Assembly (NCBI GenBank): GCA_964564545.1
Contig: CAZMBP010000109.1
Coordinates: forward strand, 38,688 to 102,687
DNA: 64,000 nucleotides
Direction of reading: 5' to 3'
Source: CAJQQY01 sp964564545
GTDB lineage: Bacteria; Bacteroidota; Bacteroidia; Chitinophagales; Saprospiraceae
Under the pieces are notes generated by a model that ran no database searches, had not been told where the DNA came from, and saw only the letters and a program-made list of their open reading frames with translations. How positions within the stretch are numbered: position 1 is the stretch's first letter; each line of letters begins with the position of its first letter. This document shows, piece by piece, positions 24,088 to 32,482 of this stretch. The position numbers were made by a program, and so were the translations under genes.

Positions 24088-25692
24088 ATGAAAAACTATT
24101 TTCTTCTATTTTTCCTTTTTCTACTTTTAATTTTTATTGTAAATCCTTTAGGGAATTTTCCTTTGAATGATGATTGGCGATATGCCTATCCTGTGATGAG
24201 TTGGTTAGAAGAGGGAAGCATTTCTATGTCAGATGATTTTGCTCCGACGATTTTATTACAAGTGATTTGGGCGTATTTATTTAGCTTACCCTTTGGAGAG
24301 TTTTCCTTTACCACACTTCGATTTTCGGTTTTAGTTTTAGCATTTATGGGGATTGGATGTTTTTATCGATTGGTTTTAGAAATTACCTCTTCAGCAAAAG
24401 CGGCTCTTTTTGGAGCAATAATTTTAATGTTAAATCCGCTGTATTTTAATTTATCATTTTCATTTATGACAGATGTTCCATTTTTGCTTTCCTGTTTGGC
24501 AACGATGATGATGGTATATTTTTATTTCAAAACTGAAGAGAAGAAATATTTGATTTTAATCATTTTAGGAAGTGTAGCTAGTTTTCTCATTAGACAACCA
24601 GGGATATTATTTTTGCCTGTTTTGGGTTTGATGATGCTTTGGCGGAAAGTAGATAAATCATCTATTCTGTTTTTTGTAAGTATGTTGTTATTGTCGGTAG
24701 CAACTTACCTGAGCTTCGATGTTTTTCTAAAACCAATCATGAATATTGAAAAAGCTTATGTACCTGTAACTCAACTTTTTTATGATTATTTTTTAGAAAA
24801 TCCATTGAGTTTTGTTTTGGAGATTTTTAAAAAAATAGTCAAAACAATTATTTATCTCGGTTTCTTTTCACTTCCGATATTACCTTTTGTTTTTGGAAAA
24901 ATAAAAATGGAGGGAGGTTTTAATAAAAAATTTATTCTTCCTGTTTTAGTTTTTAATATTGGACTTTTATTCTTTTTACATTCGATAGGGAAGATCTTTC
25001 CTTTCGGTGGAAATATCATGTATAACTATGGACTCGGTCCGGAATTATTAAAAGATACTTATACCTTAGAATTAGCCAATACACCTCGATTGCCAATCTG
25101 GACAATGTATGTTTTAAGTTTAATTGGGCAAGTGGTAGGATGTTGGATTCTTTTATTGATAATGAAAACATATCATGCTCTTTCTAATTTGCAAAAGAGG
25201 TTTTTTCAATTTCTATTTTTATTGAATGCAATTTATTTACCATTGATGTCGATTACAAGTTTTTATGATCGTTATTTGTTGTTGACTTTTGCATCGGTGT
25301 TTTTGTATTTAATGTTATATGTAGAATTTATAAAAATCAATTTACGGAAAGCCATTTATGTTCTTCCTATTGTATTGATGAGTTATTTTGCTATCGCAGG
25401 AACGAAGGATTACCTGTCATGGAACAGAACTAAATTGGAAGCCTTTCAATACTTGCAAAGTGAAAAAATAGATTTGAAAAAAATAGACGCAGGATTCGAA
25501 TTAAATGGATGGTACAATTTTCAAAGAGGGTGGGAGTCACCCGATCACCTTTCTTTTTGGTGGGTCAATGATGATGAGTATATTATTTCGTTTGGAGAAA
25601 TTGAAGGTTATAAAATATTTAAAGCATATCCTTTTTGGTCGGTACTACATTTTCGAGAGAGGAATATTTTTATTTTGAAAAGGGAGATGTAA
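24088..25692 (+). CDS. GT-C-fold membrane glycosyltransferase (ArnT/PMT-like)
   Basis: This 534-residue protein has about eleven membrane helices. The first external loop carries the acidic motif PLNDDWRYAYPV (near residue 25), typical of GT-C transferases that use polyprenyl-phosphate sugars. A later motif FYDRYLLLTF in a C-terminal helix matches the ArnT/GT83 family pattern. It probably transfers a sugar to a lipid, glycan or protein on the outer face of the cytoplasmic membrane; donor and acceptor are unknown. The C-terminal 100 residues form a small soluble domain. It converges on the membrane protein at 25918-26619. Confidence 0.8.
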   Translation: MKNYFLLFFLFLLLIFIVNPLGNFPLNDDWRYAYPVMSWLEEGSISMSDDFAPTILLQVIWAYLFSLPFGEFSFTTLRFSVLVLAFMGIGCFYRLVLEITSSAKAALFGAIILMLNPLYFNLSFSFMTDVPFLLSCLATMMMVYFYFKTEEKKYLILIILGSVASFLIRQPGILFLPVLGLMMLWRKVDKSSILFFVSMLLLSVATYLSFDVFLKPIMNIEKAYVPVTQLFYDYFLENPLSFVLEIFKKIVKTIIYLGFFSLPILPFVFGKIKMEGGFNKKFILPVLVFNIGLLFFLHSIGKIFPFGGNIMYNYGLGPELLKDTYTLELANTPRLPIWTMYVLSLIGQVVGCWILLLIMKTYHALSNLQKRFFQFLFLLNAIYLPLMSITSFYDRYLLLTFASVFLYLMLYVEFIKINLRKAIYVLPIVLMSYFAIAGTKDYLSWNRTKLEAFQYLQSEKIDLKKIDAGFELNGWYNFQRGWESPDHLSFWWVNDDEYIISFGEIEGYKIFKAYPFWSVLHFRERNIFILKREM

Positions 25693-25769
25693 ATGTATTG
25701 TTAGGGTTTCTAAATAGAATTGGATCTTGGGTAAAAAGATCCTCGTAGAAAAAAGAATAAGATGATATA

Positions 25770-25817
25770 ATAGGAACGCAGATTATCCTTTTACTCCCAG
25801 TTAATCCACGTTCCTAT
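25770..25817. terminator. hairpin between convergent genes
   Basis: ATAGGAACG-ca-GATTA at 25770-25785 pairs with TAATC-ca-CGTTCCTAT at 25802-25817, 14 paired bases around a two-base internal mismatch. There is no T tract, so it could be a terminator or a stabilising/REP-like element. Confidence 0.45.
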
Positions 25818-25917
25818 CAAAAAGCATAATAATTTATTATCTAAGTCAAATCATAACTTTTCTCATTCAAATAAAAATTACGATTAATCAAGTCTATTAT
25901 CTTTTCTAGGATAAGGA

Positions 25918-26619
25918 TCATATCTTTTTTTCAACATTGAATTTTGGAACAAAATAGTTGAGATATAAAATCATTCCAACATATGTAATAATTAAGGTAG
26001 GAACATTCGAATTGAAGCCCAAATTAAACTCTGGTATATTAAACCATTCTCTAAATGAAGTAGTTGCAATAGTTAACATGAAGACAATACCAAAAACAAA
26101 TAAAGCAATAATTGAGGCTTTGTTTTTGGAGGTTCGCTTTACTCCATTTTTAACTTCTTGTGTGAAAAAATACCAAAGGATAACAACACAAGTAACAGCT
26201 TCAATTGCTATGGCTAAATAAACATTCGATGCGTAAAGTCCTAAGCCTACCAAATGGGTTTCCTCCCCAAATATATGATGTGGATGGCCTGAAAAGAAGT
26301 CTAAAATAAAATGTCCAAGTATTAGTGCAGCTCCTACTAAGCCAATTTTGGAATCTCCAAATATTAATTTTCCCAAAAGAAAGGCAACCGTTATCCAAAG
26401 TATTAGCGGTAATAAGTCGTGACTGTATACCATATCTACAGTAAAATTGCTCAGAGTTGCACTAAATACATCACTTGGACCGGTGGGTTCTAGTCCTAAA
26501 TAATGAAATGTAAACCACAATAAATCTTGTAATTGCGAAATAATCAAGAAATATAACAATGTTCCTTTAGGATATTTCTGATAAGCTACTAAGGCTGTTG
26601 AATAATGTCCTGCCAACAT
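25918..26619 (-). CDS. membrane protein with His/Asp-rich helices (YdjM-like metal-dependent hydrolase type)
   Basis: The 233-residue protein has about six membrane segments. Near the membrane faces it carries conserved-looking polar motifs: MLAGHYSTALVAY at the start, VYSHDLLPLILW and GHFILDFFSGHPHH. Such His/Asp motifs in a small polytopic protein recall the DUF457/YdjM group of membrane-bound predicted metal-dependent hydrolases. The assignment is by pattern only. It is divergent from an HxlR regulator across a 104-bp region full of ACTTTA/TAAAGT palindromes, so it is the likely regulatory target of that protein (inference). Confidence 0.65.
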   Translation of the reverse strand: MLAGHYSTALVAYQKYPKGTLLYFLIISQLQDLLWFTFHYLGLEPTGPSDVFSATLSNFTVDMVYSHDLLPLILWITVAFLLGKLIFGDSKIGLVGAALILGHFILDFFSGHPHHIFGEETHLVGLGLYASNVYLAIAIEAVTCVVILWYFFTQEVKNGVKRTSKNKASIIALFVFGIVFMLTIATTSFREWFNIPEFNLGFNSNVPTLIITYVGMILYLNYFVPKFNVEKKI

Positions 26620-26656
26620 AATTTGTAAATTTTTGATGAATTAATATTATTTGCTA

Positions 26657-26709
26657 TTTTTACTTTAAAAACTAAAGTAAAAATAATAAATAACTTTAAT
26701 TTTTAAAGT
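26657..26709. promoter_or_regulatory. paired palindromic operators between divergent genes
   Basis: Two inverted repeats share the half-site ACTTTA/TAAAGT. TTTTTACTTTA (26657-26667) and TAAAGTAAAAA (26673-26683) form a perfect 11-bp dyad with a 5-bp spacer; ACTTTAA (26693-26699) and TTAAAGT (26703-26709) form a second with a 3-bp spacer. The second ends 14 bp before the HxlR start codon, a good position for autorepression. Confidence 0.6.
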
Positions 26710-26723
26710 AAAAAAATAAAGAA

Positions 26724-27149
26724 ATGGTTAAAAAGTTTCGTTCGTCCTGTCTCATAGCGTCTACCTTAGATTTAATTGGAGACAAATGGTCACTTCTTAT
26801 TATTAGGGATATGCTTATGCACAAGAAGAAAACATTCAAGGAGTTATATGCATCTGATGAAGGAGTAGCAACTAATTTGCTATCCTCAAGATTGAAATTA
26901 TTGGAATCTCTTAATGTCATCACAAAAAGAAAATTACCTGAAAATAAAAAAGAGAATATTTATCTGCTTACTGAGAAAGGATTGGCTCTTGCCCCGATTA
27001 TTATGGAAATTGTTATTTGGAGTGATAAATATGTGAGGGAATACCACCCAGGTTTAAATATTTATAAGAAAAAGGGGATTGATAAAATTCAGGTCATCGA
27101 GAGTTATAAAAATCAATACAGGGAGTTTGCTCAAACTATAATAAATTAG
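26724..27149 (+). CDS. HxlR-family winged-helix transcription regulator
   Basis: The 141-residue protein shows the HxlR signature: a conserved Cys (Cys9) just before LDLIGDKWSLLIIRDML, then FKELYASDEGVATNLLSSRLKLLESLNVI as the recognition helix and LTEKGLALAPII as the wing/dimer region. HxlR proteins bind short palindromes as dimers, and some (HypR, QorR-like) sense electrophiles or disulfide stress through the N-terminal Cys. Here the intergenic palindromes and the divergent membrane-protein gene suggest local control of both genes. Full length for the family. Confidence 0.92.
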   Translation: MVKKFRSSCLIASTLDLIGDKWSLLIIRDMLMHKKKTFKELYASDEGVATNLLSSRLKLLESLNVITKRKLPENKKENIYLLTEKGLALAPIIMEIVIWSDKYVREYHPGLNIYKKKGIDKIQVIESYKNQYREFAQTIIN

Positions 27150-27236
27150 CTTATTTATAGATTAATTTTTCTATTTAATATAGATTCTTATTTTATCATA
27201 ATCAATTTGGCGAAATAACTTGTGAATAATAAGTAA

Positions 27237-27386
27237 CTAGAAATTATTTTTGTAATTTATTCTTTTTGTAAAAAACTTCCCCTCTTTAGTAACCACCTTA
27301 ACAAAATAAATCCCTGAATTAAAAGCTACTAAATTAATTATTTCTACCTCATTATTTTTTGGAAAAATATAAAAGTCATAAGGTAG
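27237..27386 (-). pseudogene. relic of a T9SS C-terminal sorting domain
   Basis: The minus strand reads FYIFPKNNEVEIINL, then VAFNSGIYFVKVVTKEGK and FFTKRI, before a TAG at 27237-27239. This is the end of a type-A T9SS sorting domain (IFPN...F.SGIY.V.V.T..G....K.I). The middle strands are missing, an in-frame TAA lies at 27387-27389, and no start codon or cargo domain precedes it. It is therefore the decayed 3' end of a lost exported-protein gene, squeezed between the HxlR gene and the pntB terminator. Confidence 0.7.
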
Positions 27387-27402
27387 TTAACGTAAAAAAA
27401 AT

Positions 27403-27442
27403 AAAAAAAACGCCATCAATCATTTCGATCAAGGGCGTTTTT
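27403..27442 (-). terminator. intrinsic terminator of the transhydrogenase operon
   Basis: On the minus strand AAAAACGCC (27442-27434) pairs with GGCGTTTTT (27414-27406), followed by more T. It lies just after the pntB stop. Confidence 0.8.
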
Positions 27443-27460
27443 CTGAATTTATTTTAAAAA

Positions 27461-28873
27461 TTACATTTGCTTTAACTCGCTCACCAATTTCCCCAATGTA
27501 TCTTTTGCATCACCAAAGAGCATTCGAGTTTTATCTTTAAAGAATAAAGAATTTGCAATTCCTGCATAACCTTTACCCATACTTCTTTTCATGACAATGA
27601 CATTTTGAGCTTTGTCCACTTGGATAATTGGCATTCCATAAATTGGGCTAGAAGGATCAGTCTCTGCAGCAGGATTTACAACATCGTTGGCTCCGACTAC
27701 GATGACCACATCAGTACTTGGCAATTGAGGATTGACTTCTTCCATTTCCAATAATTTTGGATAAGGAACATCCGCCTCTGCCAAAAGTACATTCATGTGT
27801 CCAGGCATACGACCTGCAACTGGGTGAATTGCGTAAGTTACTTCAACACCTTTTTCGCCTAACATTCTTTCAAAATCATGACAAGTATGTTGGGCTTGTG
27901 CTACTGCTAAACCATAACCAGGAACGATGGCAACTCGTTTTGCATAGGCACATAAAATAGCTGCATCAGTAACTGAAATAGTCTTCACTACTTGCTCTCC
28001 ACCATCAGCACCTGCTCCAGCACCACCACCTCCAAACGATCCAAAAATCACATTCCATAAAGGTCTATTCATCGCTTGACACATCAAGACGGTCAAAATG
28101 GTTCCTGCAGATCCAACTAAAATTCCACCTGTCAACATTACCGCATTATCATACAAAAATCCTCCGAGAGCTGCTGCCACTCCTGTAAATGAATTCAATA
28201 ATGAAATGACTACAGGCATATCAGCTCCTCCAATTGGCATCACAAATAATACTCCATAGAGTAATGACACGACTAATAAAATCCATACGATAGGTTCACC
28301 AATCATATCAGGCGACCAAACTCCAATTCCAATTAAGACTAAGATTCCTGCCAATAGAACATTATTAAACATCCGAATGGCATTTGACCTCCAGTCGTTT
28401 ATTTTTCCATCTAACTTTCCATAGGCAACCATAGATCCACTAAATGAAACACTACCAATCATCAACCCTAAAAATGCGATAGCTAAAAAACCTACATCAT
28501 GGGTGGGATGAGAAGTATATTCTACGATGGAAATAATGGCGGCACAGGCACCACCCATTCCATTAAAGAGAGAGACCATTTGAGGCATGGCGGTCATTTT
28601 GACTTTCATTGCCATAAGATAACCTGCAACAGTTCCCACACCAATGGCTGCAAAAATCCAGATTAAGTTACCGATTGGATCGCCCGCTTCATTTTTATGG
28701 AAAAAAATGGTTGCTAAAATTGCAATGGTCATTCCAGCAGCTGCTAGAAGATTTCCTCTTCGAGCAGTCTCAGGATGACTCAACATTTTTAGTCCGAGGA
28801 TAAATGAAATGGAACCAAGGAGATAAGATATTTCGAGTATAAAATTTGACATTTTGTTTTGTTTTTGATTCAA
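27461..28873 (-). CDS. pntB: NAD(P) transhydrogenase, beta subunit
   Basis: With the alpha parts this forms the proton-translocating transhydrogenase, which uses proton flow to reduce NADP+ with NADH. The 470 residues hold an N-terminal membrane domain of about nine helices (to about residue 270) and a soluble NADP(H)-binding domain III (about 290-470) with VPGYGLAVAQAQH, HPVAGRMPGHMNVLLAEA, VIVVGANDVVNPAA and the MKRSMGKGYAG loop. It is the last gene of the pnt cluster, 81 bp after the membrane part of alpha. A stretch of several Gly/Ala (GSFGGGGAGAGADGG) near residue 285 joins the two domains. Complete for the family. Confidence 0.96.
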   Translation of the reverse strand: MNQKQNKMSNFILEISYLLGSISFILGLKMLSHPETARRGNLLAAAGMTIAILATIFFHKNEAGDPIGNLIWIFAAIGVGTVAGYLMAMKVKMTAMPQMVSLFNGMGGACAAIISIVEYTSHPTHDVGFLAIAFLGLMIGSVSFSGSMVAYGKLDGKINDWRSNAIRMFNNVLLAGILVLIGIGVWSPDMIGEPIVWILLVVSLLYGVLFVMPIGGADMPVVISLLNSFTGVAAALGGFLYDNAVMLTGGILVGSAGTILTVLMCQAMNRPLWNVIFGSFGGGGAGAGADGGEQVVKTISVTDAAILCAYAKRVAIVPGYGLAVAQAQHTCHDFERMLGEKGVEVTYAIHPVAGRMPGHMNVLLAEADVPYPKLLEMEEVNPQLPSTDVVIVVGANDVVNPAAETDPSSPIYGMPIIQVDKAQNVIVMKRSMGKGYAGIANSLFFKDKTRMLFGDAKDTLGKLVSELKQM

Positions 28874-28954
28874 AGTGATGATTAAATAATTAGCAATGGC
28901 GGTTCAGGAGTTGGTTATTAACCAATTACAGTTCACCATTCACCATTAACAAAG

Positions 28955-29263
28955 TCACTTTTTCTTTTTAAACATTTCCAACATTCGATTGGTGACAACA
29001 AATCCCCCGACCACATTTAGTGTTCCTAAAACGACTGCCACAAAACCTAAACCTATCGCCAAAATATTATCAGGAGAGGCATGCCCCATCACGATGATGG
29101 CTCCAATAATAACAACTCCATGAATGGCATTAGCGCCAGACATTAAGGGAGTATGCAAAATTGCAGGTACATTTGAAATCACTTCAACACCCAAAAAAAT
29201 GGACAGAATTATGATGTAGATAAATTCTTTGTTGGTGATAAAAAAGTTAATTAATTCTTCCAT
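28955..29263 (-). CDS. pntA2: NAD(P) transhydrogenase, alpha subunit membrane part
   Basis: The 102-residue protein has three to four membrane helices with the conserved block VISNVPAILHTPLMSGANAIHGVVIIGAI (shown here in part) that forms part of the proton channel with PntB. In this organism, as in many bacteria, alpha is split into a soluble NAD-binding protein (29628-30755) and this membrane piece. It lies 27 bp downstream of a small unrelated membrane protein gene. The short C-terminus ends in four Lys. Confidence 0.95.
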   Translation of the reverse strand: MEELINFFITNKEFIYIIILSIFLGVEVISNVPAILHTPLMSGANAIHGVVIIGAIIVMGHASPDNILAIGLGFVAVVLGTLNVVGGFVVTNRMLEMFKKKK

Positions 29264-29290
29264 AATAAATATGTGTGTTTTTAATTTTTT

Positions 29291-29617
29291 CTAAATAAAA
29301 TTGAATACGACTGTAGCGATAAAGAAAAAAGAAATTCCAAAAAGCGAAATCCAATATTTGTAATCTCTAGGTTCATTATTCCTAATCATCATGATTGTAA
29401 AGAAAATTCCTATGCAAAGAAATATTTTTAGAATCCATCCAAGAATAAATAATTTTTGCTGAAGATCTCCAAATTCAGAGGCTGCCAAATGGCTTGGGAA
29501 TAAATAAAACCCAGCCACAAAAAGTAAAACCAAATAAATCAGAAATCGAAAAGCCCACTTTCTAAAATTTGTGGTTTTTTCATTATCATCATAATCTAAA
29601 ATTTCTTCTTTCTCCAT
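29291..29617 (-). CDS. small three-helix membrane protein inside the pnt operon
   Basis: The 108-residue protein begins with an acidic cytoplasmic tail (MEKEEILDYDDNEKTTNFRK) and has three hydrophobic helices (about residues 25-45, 55-78 and 87-107) with short polar links. I do not recognise it, and it is not part of the textbook transhydrogenase. It lies 10 bp after pntA1 and 27 bp before pntA2, so it is almost certainly cotranscribed. It might be an assembly or accessory factor, or simply a hitch-hiker. Confidence 0.75.
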   Translation of the reverse strand: MEKEEILDYDDNEKTTNFRKWAFRFLIYLVLLFVAGFYLFPSHLAASEFGDLQQKLFILGWILKIFLCIGIFFTIMMIRNNEPRDYKYWISLFGISFFFIATVVFNFI

Positions 29618-29627
29618 AAATCATTGA

Positions 29628-30755
29628 CTAACTTCCCATCGCTTTTTTCACTCGTTCATTCTTTACCTCACCTTCATGGGATATACAAGTTCCTTCTACC
29701 AAGTCATCTTCAAAATTCAAATTCAATTCACCTTCTTTGACAATCAAGGCCAAAAAGTTGGTCAAATTTTTCCCAAACATTTTACTTGCATCAGAAGGAA
29801 TACTCGAAGCTAGATTTGAATCTCCAATAATGGTAATTCCATGATAGTTGATTGTTTTATCATTTTCAGTCATGGCACAATTACCTCCTGTAGATGCAGC
29901 TAAATCAACTACGACAGAACCTTTTTTCATATTTTCCAAAGTATCCTGAGTTACTAGGAGAGGAGCTTTACGACCTGGAATTTGAGCTGTACAAATGATG
30001 ACATCAGCACCTTTTGCATGTTGCTGAATAAGTGCAGCCTGCTTTTGTTTGTACTCTTCCGTTTGCTCAACTGCGTAACCTCCGGCACCTTTGTCATCGG
30101 TAGCACCTTCGACTTCTACGAACCTTGCACCTAAACTTAGCACTTCTTCTTTTGCTGCCAATCGTACATCAAATGCTTCCACAACTGCGCCCAACTTTCT
30201 AGCAACCGAGATGGCTTGCAATCCAGCTACTCCTGCACCAAGAATCAAAACCTTCGCAGGTTTGATGGTTCCAGCAGCAGTCATAAACATTGGGAAAAAT
30301 TGAGGAAGTTGGACTGCCGCTTTTAACACGGCTTGATAACCAGCAGCCGTGGCCATACTCGATAAAACATCCATCGCTTGCGCACGAGTAGTTCGAGGAA
30401 TAGCATCAAGACTAAAACTGGATAATCCTAACTCCAACAACTTACTCACCAAGTCTTTATTATTCAGCGGATTAAATTGGCCGATGAGGACTTGACTCTT
30501 AGAAAGATTGGATAAAATTTCGTTGGATGGAGGATGTATGGAAAGTAATACATTTGATTTGCTCAGAACATCTTCAGCGGAAGCAATCGTTGCACCTTTT
30601 TCTTTGTAATCTTCGTCTGAAAAAAAAGCACTTTCACCTGCTGATTGTTGAATTAAAATTTCCTTGACATTGAGTTTCAAAATAGCACTCACATTTTCAG
30701 GAATGATTGCGACCCGATTTTCAAAATCGGGTTCTTTAAGGACTCCAATTATCAT
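29628..30755 (-). CDS. pntA: NAD(P) transhydrogenase, alpha subunit soluble part
   Basis: The soluble NAD(H)-binding domain I belongs to the alanine dehydrogenase/PNT fold. I start it at the ATG at 30755 (MIIGVLKEPDFENRVAIIPENV), because the 18 extra residues of a longer frame do not match the family, whose members start directly with this block; that gives 375 residues. Motifs include RTTRAQAMDVLSSMA, VLILGAGVAGLQAISVARKLGAVVEAFDVR (Rossmann site, given in pieces) and the mobile loop region near EQTEEYKQKQ. It leads the operon pntA1, small membrane protein, pntA2, pntB. Confidence 0.94.
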   Translation of the reverse strand: MIIGVLKEPDFENRVAIIPENVSAILKLNVKEILIQQSAGESAFFSDEDYKEKGATIASAEDVLSKSNVLLSIHPPSNEILSNLSKSQVLIGQFNPLNNKDLVSKLLELGLSSFSLDAIPRTTRAQAMDVLSSMATAAGYQAVLKAAVQLPQFFPMFMTAAGTIKPAKVLILGAGVAGLQAISVARKLGAVVEAFDVRLAAKEEVLSLGARFVEVEGATDDKGAGGYAVEQTEEYKQKQAALIQQHAKGADVIICTAQIPGRKAPLLVTQDTLENMKKGSVVVDLAASTGGNCAMTENDKTINYHGITIIGDSNLASSIPSDASKMFGKNLTNFLALIVKEGELNLNFEDDLVEGTCISHEGEVKNERVKKAMGS

Positions 30756-31096
30756 AATTTTGGTTTGGTATTTTTGAAAAAGAAAATTGATTAAAATCAC
30801 CTTTTTCATGAAATATTATTTCGTCTTGTTTGACGGCGTCCAAATTAATCAAATAATGTTTGGAAAGAAAAAAAATAAGGAGAAAAGTGAGGTAAGATTT
30901 AAAATGAGATTGATTTGAATAAAATTGTGAAAGTTGAATTGTGGTTTCATAAAATTTCATGTGAAGCGTTACCAGAAAACCTACATTAAATAGTTGTTTA
31001 AAAATCGTTTTACCCTTCGTTTTTTCAATATTAAAAAAAGTTTAAATCAGGGTGAATTATTTACCAACATAGTGTGGAAAAAAAAACGAACTCATA

Positions 31097-31130
31097 TTTG
31101 TTTCTCACTAATGTTTCCACATATATTTGC
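31097..31130 (+). promoter_or_regulatory. Bacteroidota promoter of the riboswitch-nrdBA transcript
   Basis: TTTG at 31097-31100, a 21-bp spacer, and TATATTTGC at 31122-31130 match TTTG-N19-21-TAnnTTTGC with no mismatch. Transcription should start near 31136, just before the cobalamin aptamer. Confidence 0.7.
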
Positions 31131-31135
31131 CGACC

Positions 31136-31295
31136 AAATCGAAAGACGATTAGACTATGTCAAATTCATTTTGATATTGAATTAAGGGGAATCGTGTGAA
31201 AATCACGAGCTGTAGCGCAACTGTAAGCAATCAAAATTGTAAGCCAGATTACCTTTCTTATTCGTCTGACATTTACTTTCGCATTAAAAGTAATC
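31136..31295 (+). ncRNA. cobalamin (B12) riboswitch upstream of nrdB
   Basis: The conserved core is GGGGAATCGTGTGAAAATCA at 31187-31206, GCTGTAGCGCAACTGTAA at 31209-31226 (the B12 box) and AAGCCAGATTACC at 31240-31252, in the order and spacing of cobalamin aptamers. A hairpin TTACTTT/AAAGTAA at 31273-31293 follows, and CTTAgaGGAT with ATCCTAAG (31312-31321, 31338-31345) could be part of the expression platform. It lies in the leader (about 314 nt) of the class I ribonucleotide reductase genes. Adenosyl- or other cobalamin binding would be expected to lower their expression. Confidence 0.85.
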
Positions 31296-31449
31296 GTCCA
31301 AGAAGTGCTTTCTTAGAGGATAGGAATTCTATGTCCAATCCTAAGCTCACCTACGACTCATTTTGCTTTTATGCTTTTTTAAATTATTGATTTCTTGGCA
31401 ATTGGTTTTGTCAAAGAATGAATTTTATTCATCCACAATTAAAAGCATT

Positions 31450-32424
31450 ATGAACATTTTTGAAAAAAGAATTAATTACAAGCCATTTGAATATCCTGAA
31501 ATCTTAGACTTTACGGATGCGATCAACAAATCATTTTGGGTACATTCGGAAGTAGATTTTACTGCTGATGTTCAAGACTTTCATTCTCACCTAAACGAAA
31601 ATGAAAAAGAAGTTATTAAAAAAAGTCTGTTGGCCATCGCTCAAATTGAAGTAGCGGTAAAATCATTCTGGGGAGACTTATATCAACATTTACCAAAACC
31701 AGAATTTAATGGATTGGGAAGCACTTTTGCAGAATGTGAATTTAGACATTCAGAGGCTTATTCTCGATTATTGGAAGTGTTAGGTTACAATGGAGAGTTT
31801 GAAAAATTAATTGAAGTTCCTGTAATCCGTAAGCGAGTAGATTATCTTTCAAAAGCTCTAGCTCACACCAAATCAGATGATAAAAGAAAATATGTTTTCT
31901 CATTGATTCTCTTTTCTATTTTGATTGAAAACGTTTCGCTGTTTAGTCAATTTGCGATTGTACTTTCTTTTAACCGTTTTAAAGGAGTTATGAAAAATGT
32001 CAGCAATATCATTGCCTGGACTTCTGTGGATGAACAAATTCATGCTAATGCGGGGATTTTTATTGTAAATAAAATTAAAGAAGAGTTTCCTGATTTCTTT
32101 GACGAAGCAACACAAGATGAAATTAGAAATATTGTAGCCGAATCAATTCAGGTGGAAGCTGAAATTTTAGATTGGATTTTTGAGGCAGGTGAAATTGAGA
32201 ATATTTCTAAAAAAGATTTGCTCAACTTCATGAAATTCCGAGCAGATGAAAGCATGGAGAAAATTGGTTTGGAAAAAGTATTCTTTGTTTCTGATTTTAA
32301 TTACCAGCCAATGAGTTGGTTTGAGGAAGAAATTTTTGCAAATAGTTTAGATGACTTTTTTGCAAAAAGACCGGTAGAGTACACCAAACATGATAAGAGT
32401 ATTACGGCAGCTGATTTATTTTAA
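31450..32424 (+). CDS. nrdB: class I ribonucleotide reductase, small (radical-generating) subunit
   Basis: The subunit builds the metal-radical cofactor that NrdA uses to reduce ribonucleotides. The ATG at 31450 gives the natural start (MNIFEKRINYKPFEYPE); an upstream ATG at 31363 would add 29 unrelated residues from the leader and is rejected. That gives 324 residues. Metal ligands are visible: Glu97 and His100 in ECEFRHSEAY, and Glu/His in SVDEQIH. Tyr104 sits at the place of the radical Tyr. The ligand that is Asp in E. coli (Asp84) appears to be Glu67 (AIAQIEVAV). No ATP-cone is present. Transcribed first, 58 bp before nrdA, behind the B12 riboswitch. Confidence 0.92.
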   Translation: MNIFEKRINYKPFEYPEILDFTDAINKSFWVHSEVDFTADVQDFHSHLNENEKEVIKKSLLAIAQIEVAVKSFWGDLYQHLPKPEFNGLGSTFAECEFRHSEAYSRLLEVLGYNGEFEKLIEVPVIRKRVDYLSKALAHTKSDDKRKYVFSLILFSILIENVSLFSQFAIVLSFNRFKGVMKNVSNIIAWTSVDEQIHANAGIFIVNKIKEEFPDFFDEATQDEIRNIVAESIQVEAEILDWIFEAGEIENISKKDLLNFMKFRADESMEKIGLEKVFFVSDFNYQPMSWFEEEIFANSLDDFFAKRPVEYTKHDKSITAADLF

Positions 32425-32482
32425 AATTAGCAATCCATTGAATTATTTCGAATTAAAAAACTAATCCTTTAAAATATATAGA

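Noticed and set aside
28911..28925. Small palindrome TTGGTTATTAACCAA between pntA2 and pntB
   Set aside because: Only 7-bp arms, no T tract and inside an operon; no regulatory role can be supported.
30756..30809. Upstream extension of PntA from an ATG at 30809
   Set aside because: The additional 18 residues are basic and unlike the family, whose members begin with the MIIGVLKEP-type start.
31363..31449. Upstream extension of nrdB from an ATG at 31363
   Set aside because: The extra 29 residues fall in the riboswitch leader and match nothing in NrdB; the ATG at 31450 gives the normal N-terminus.
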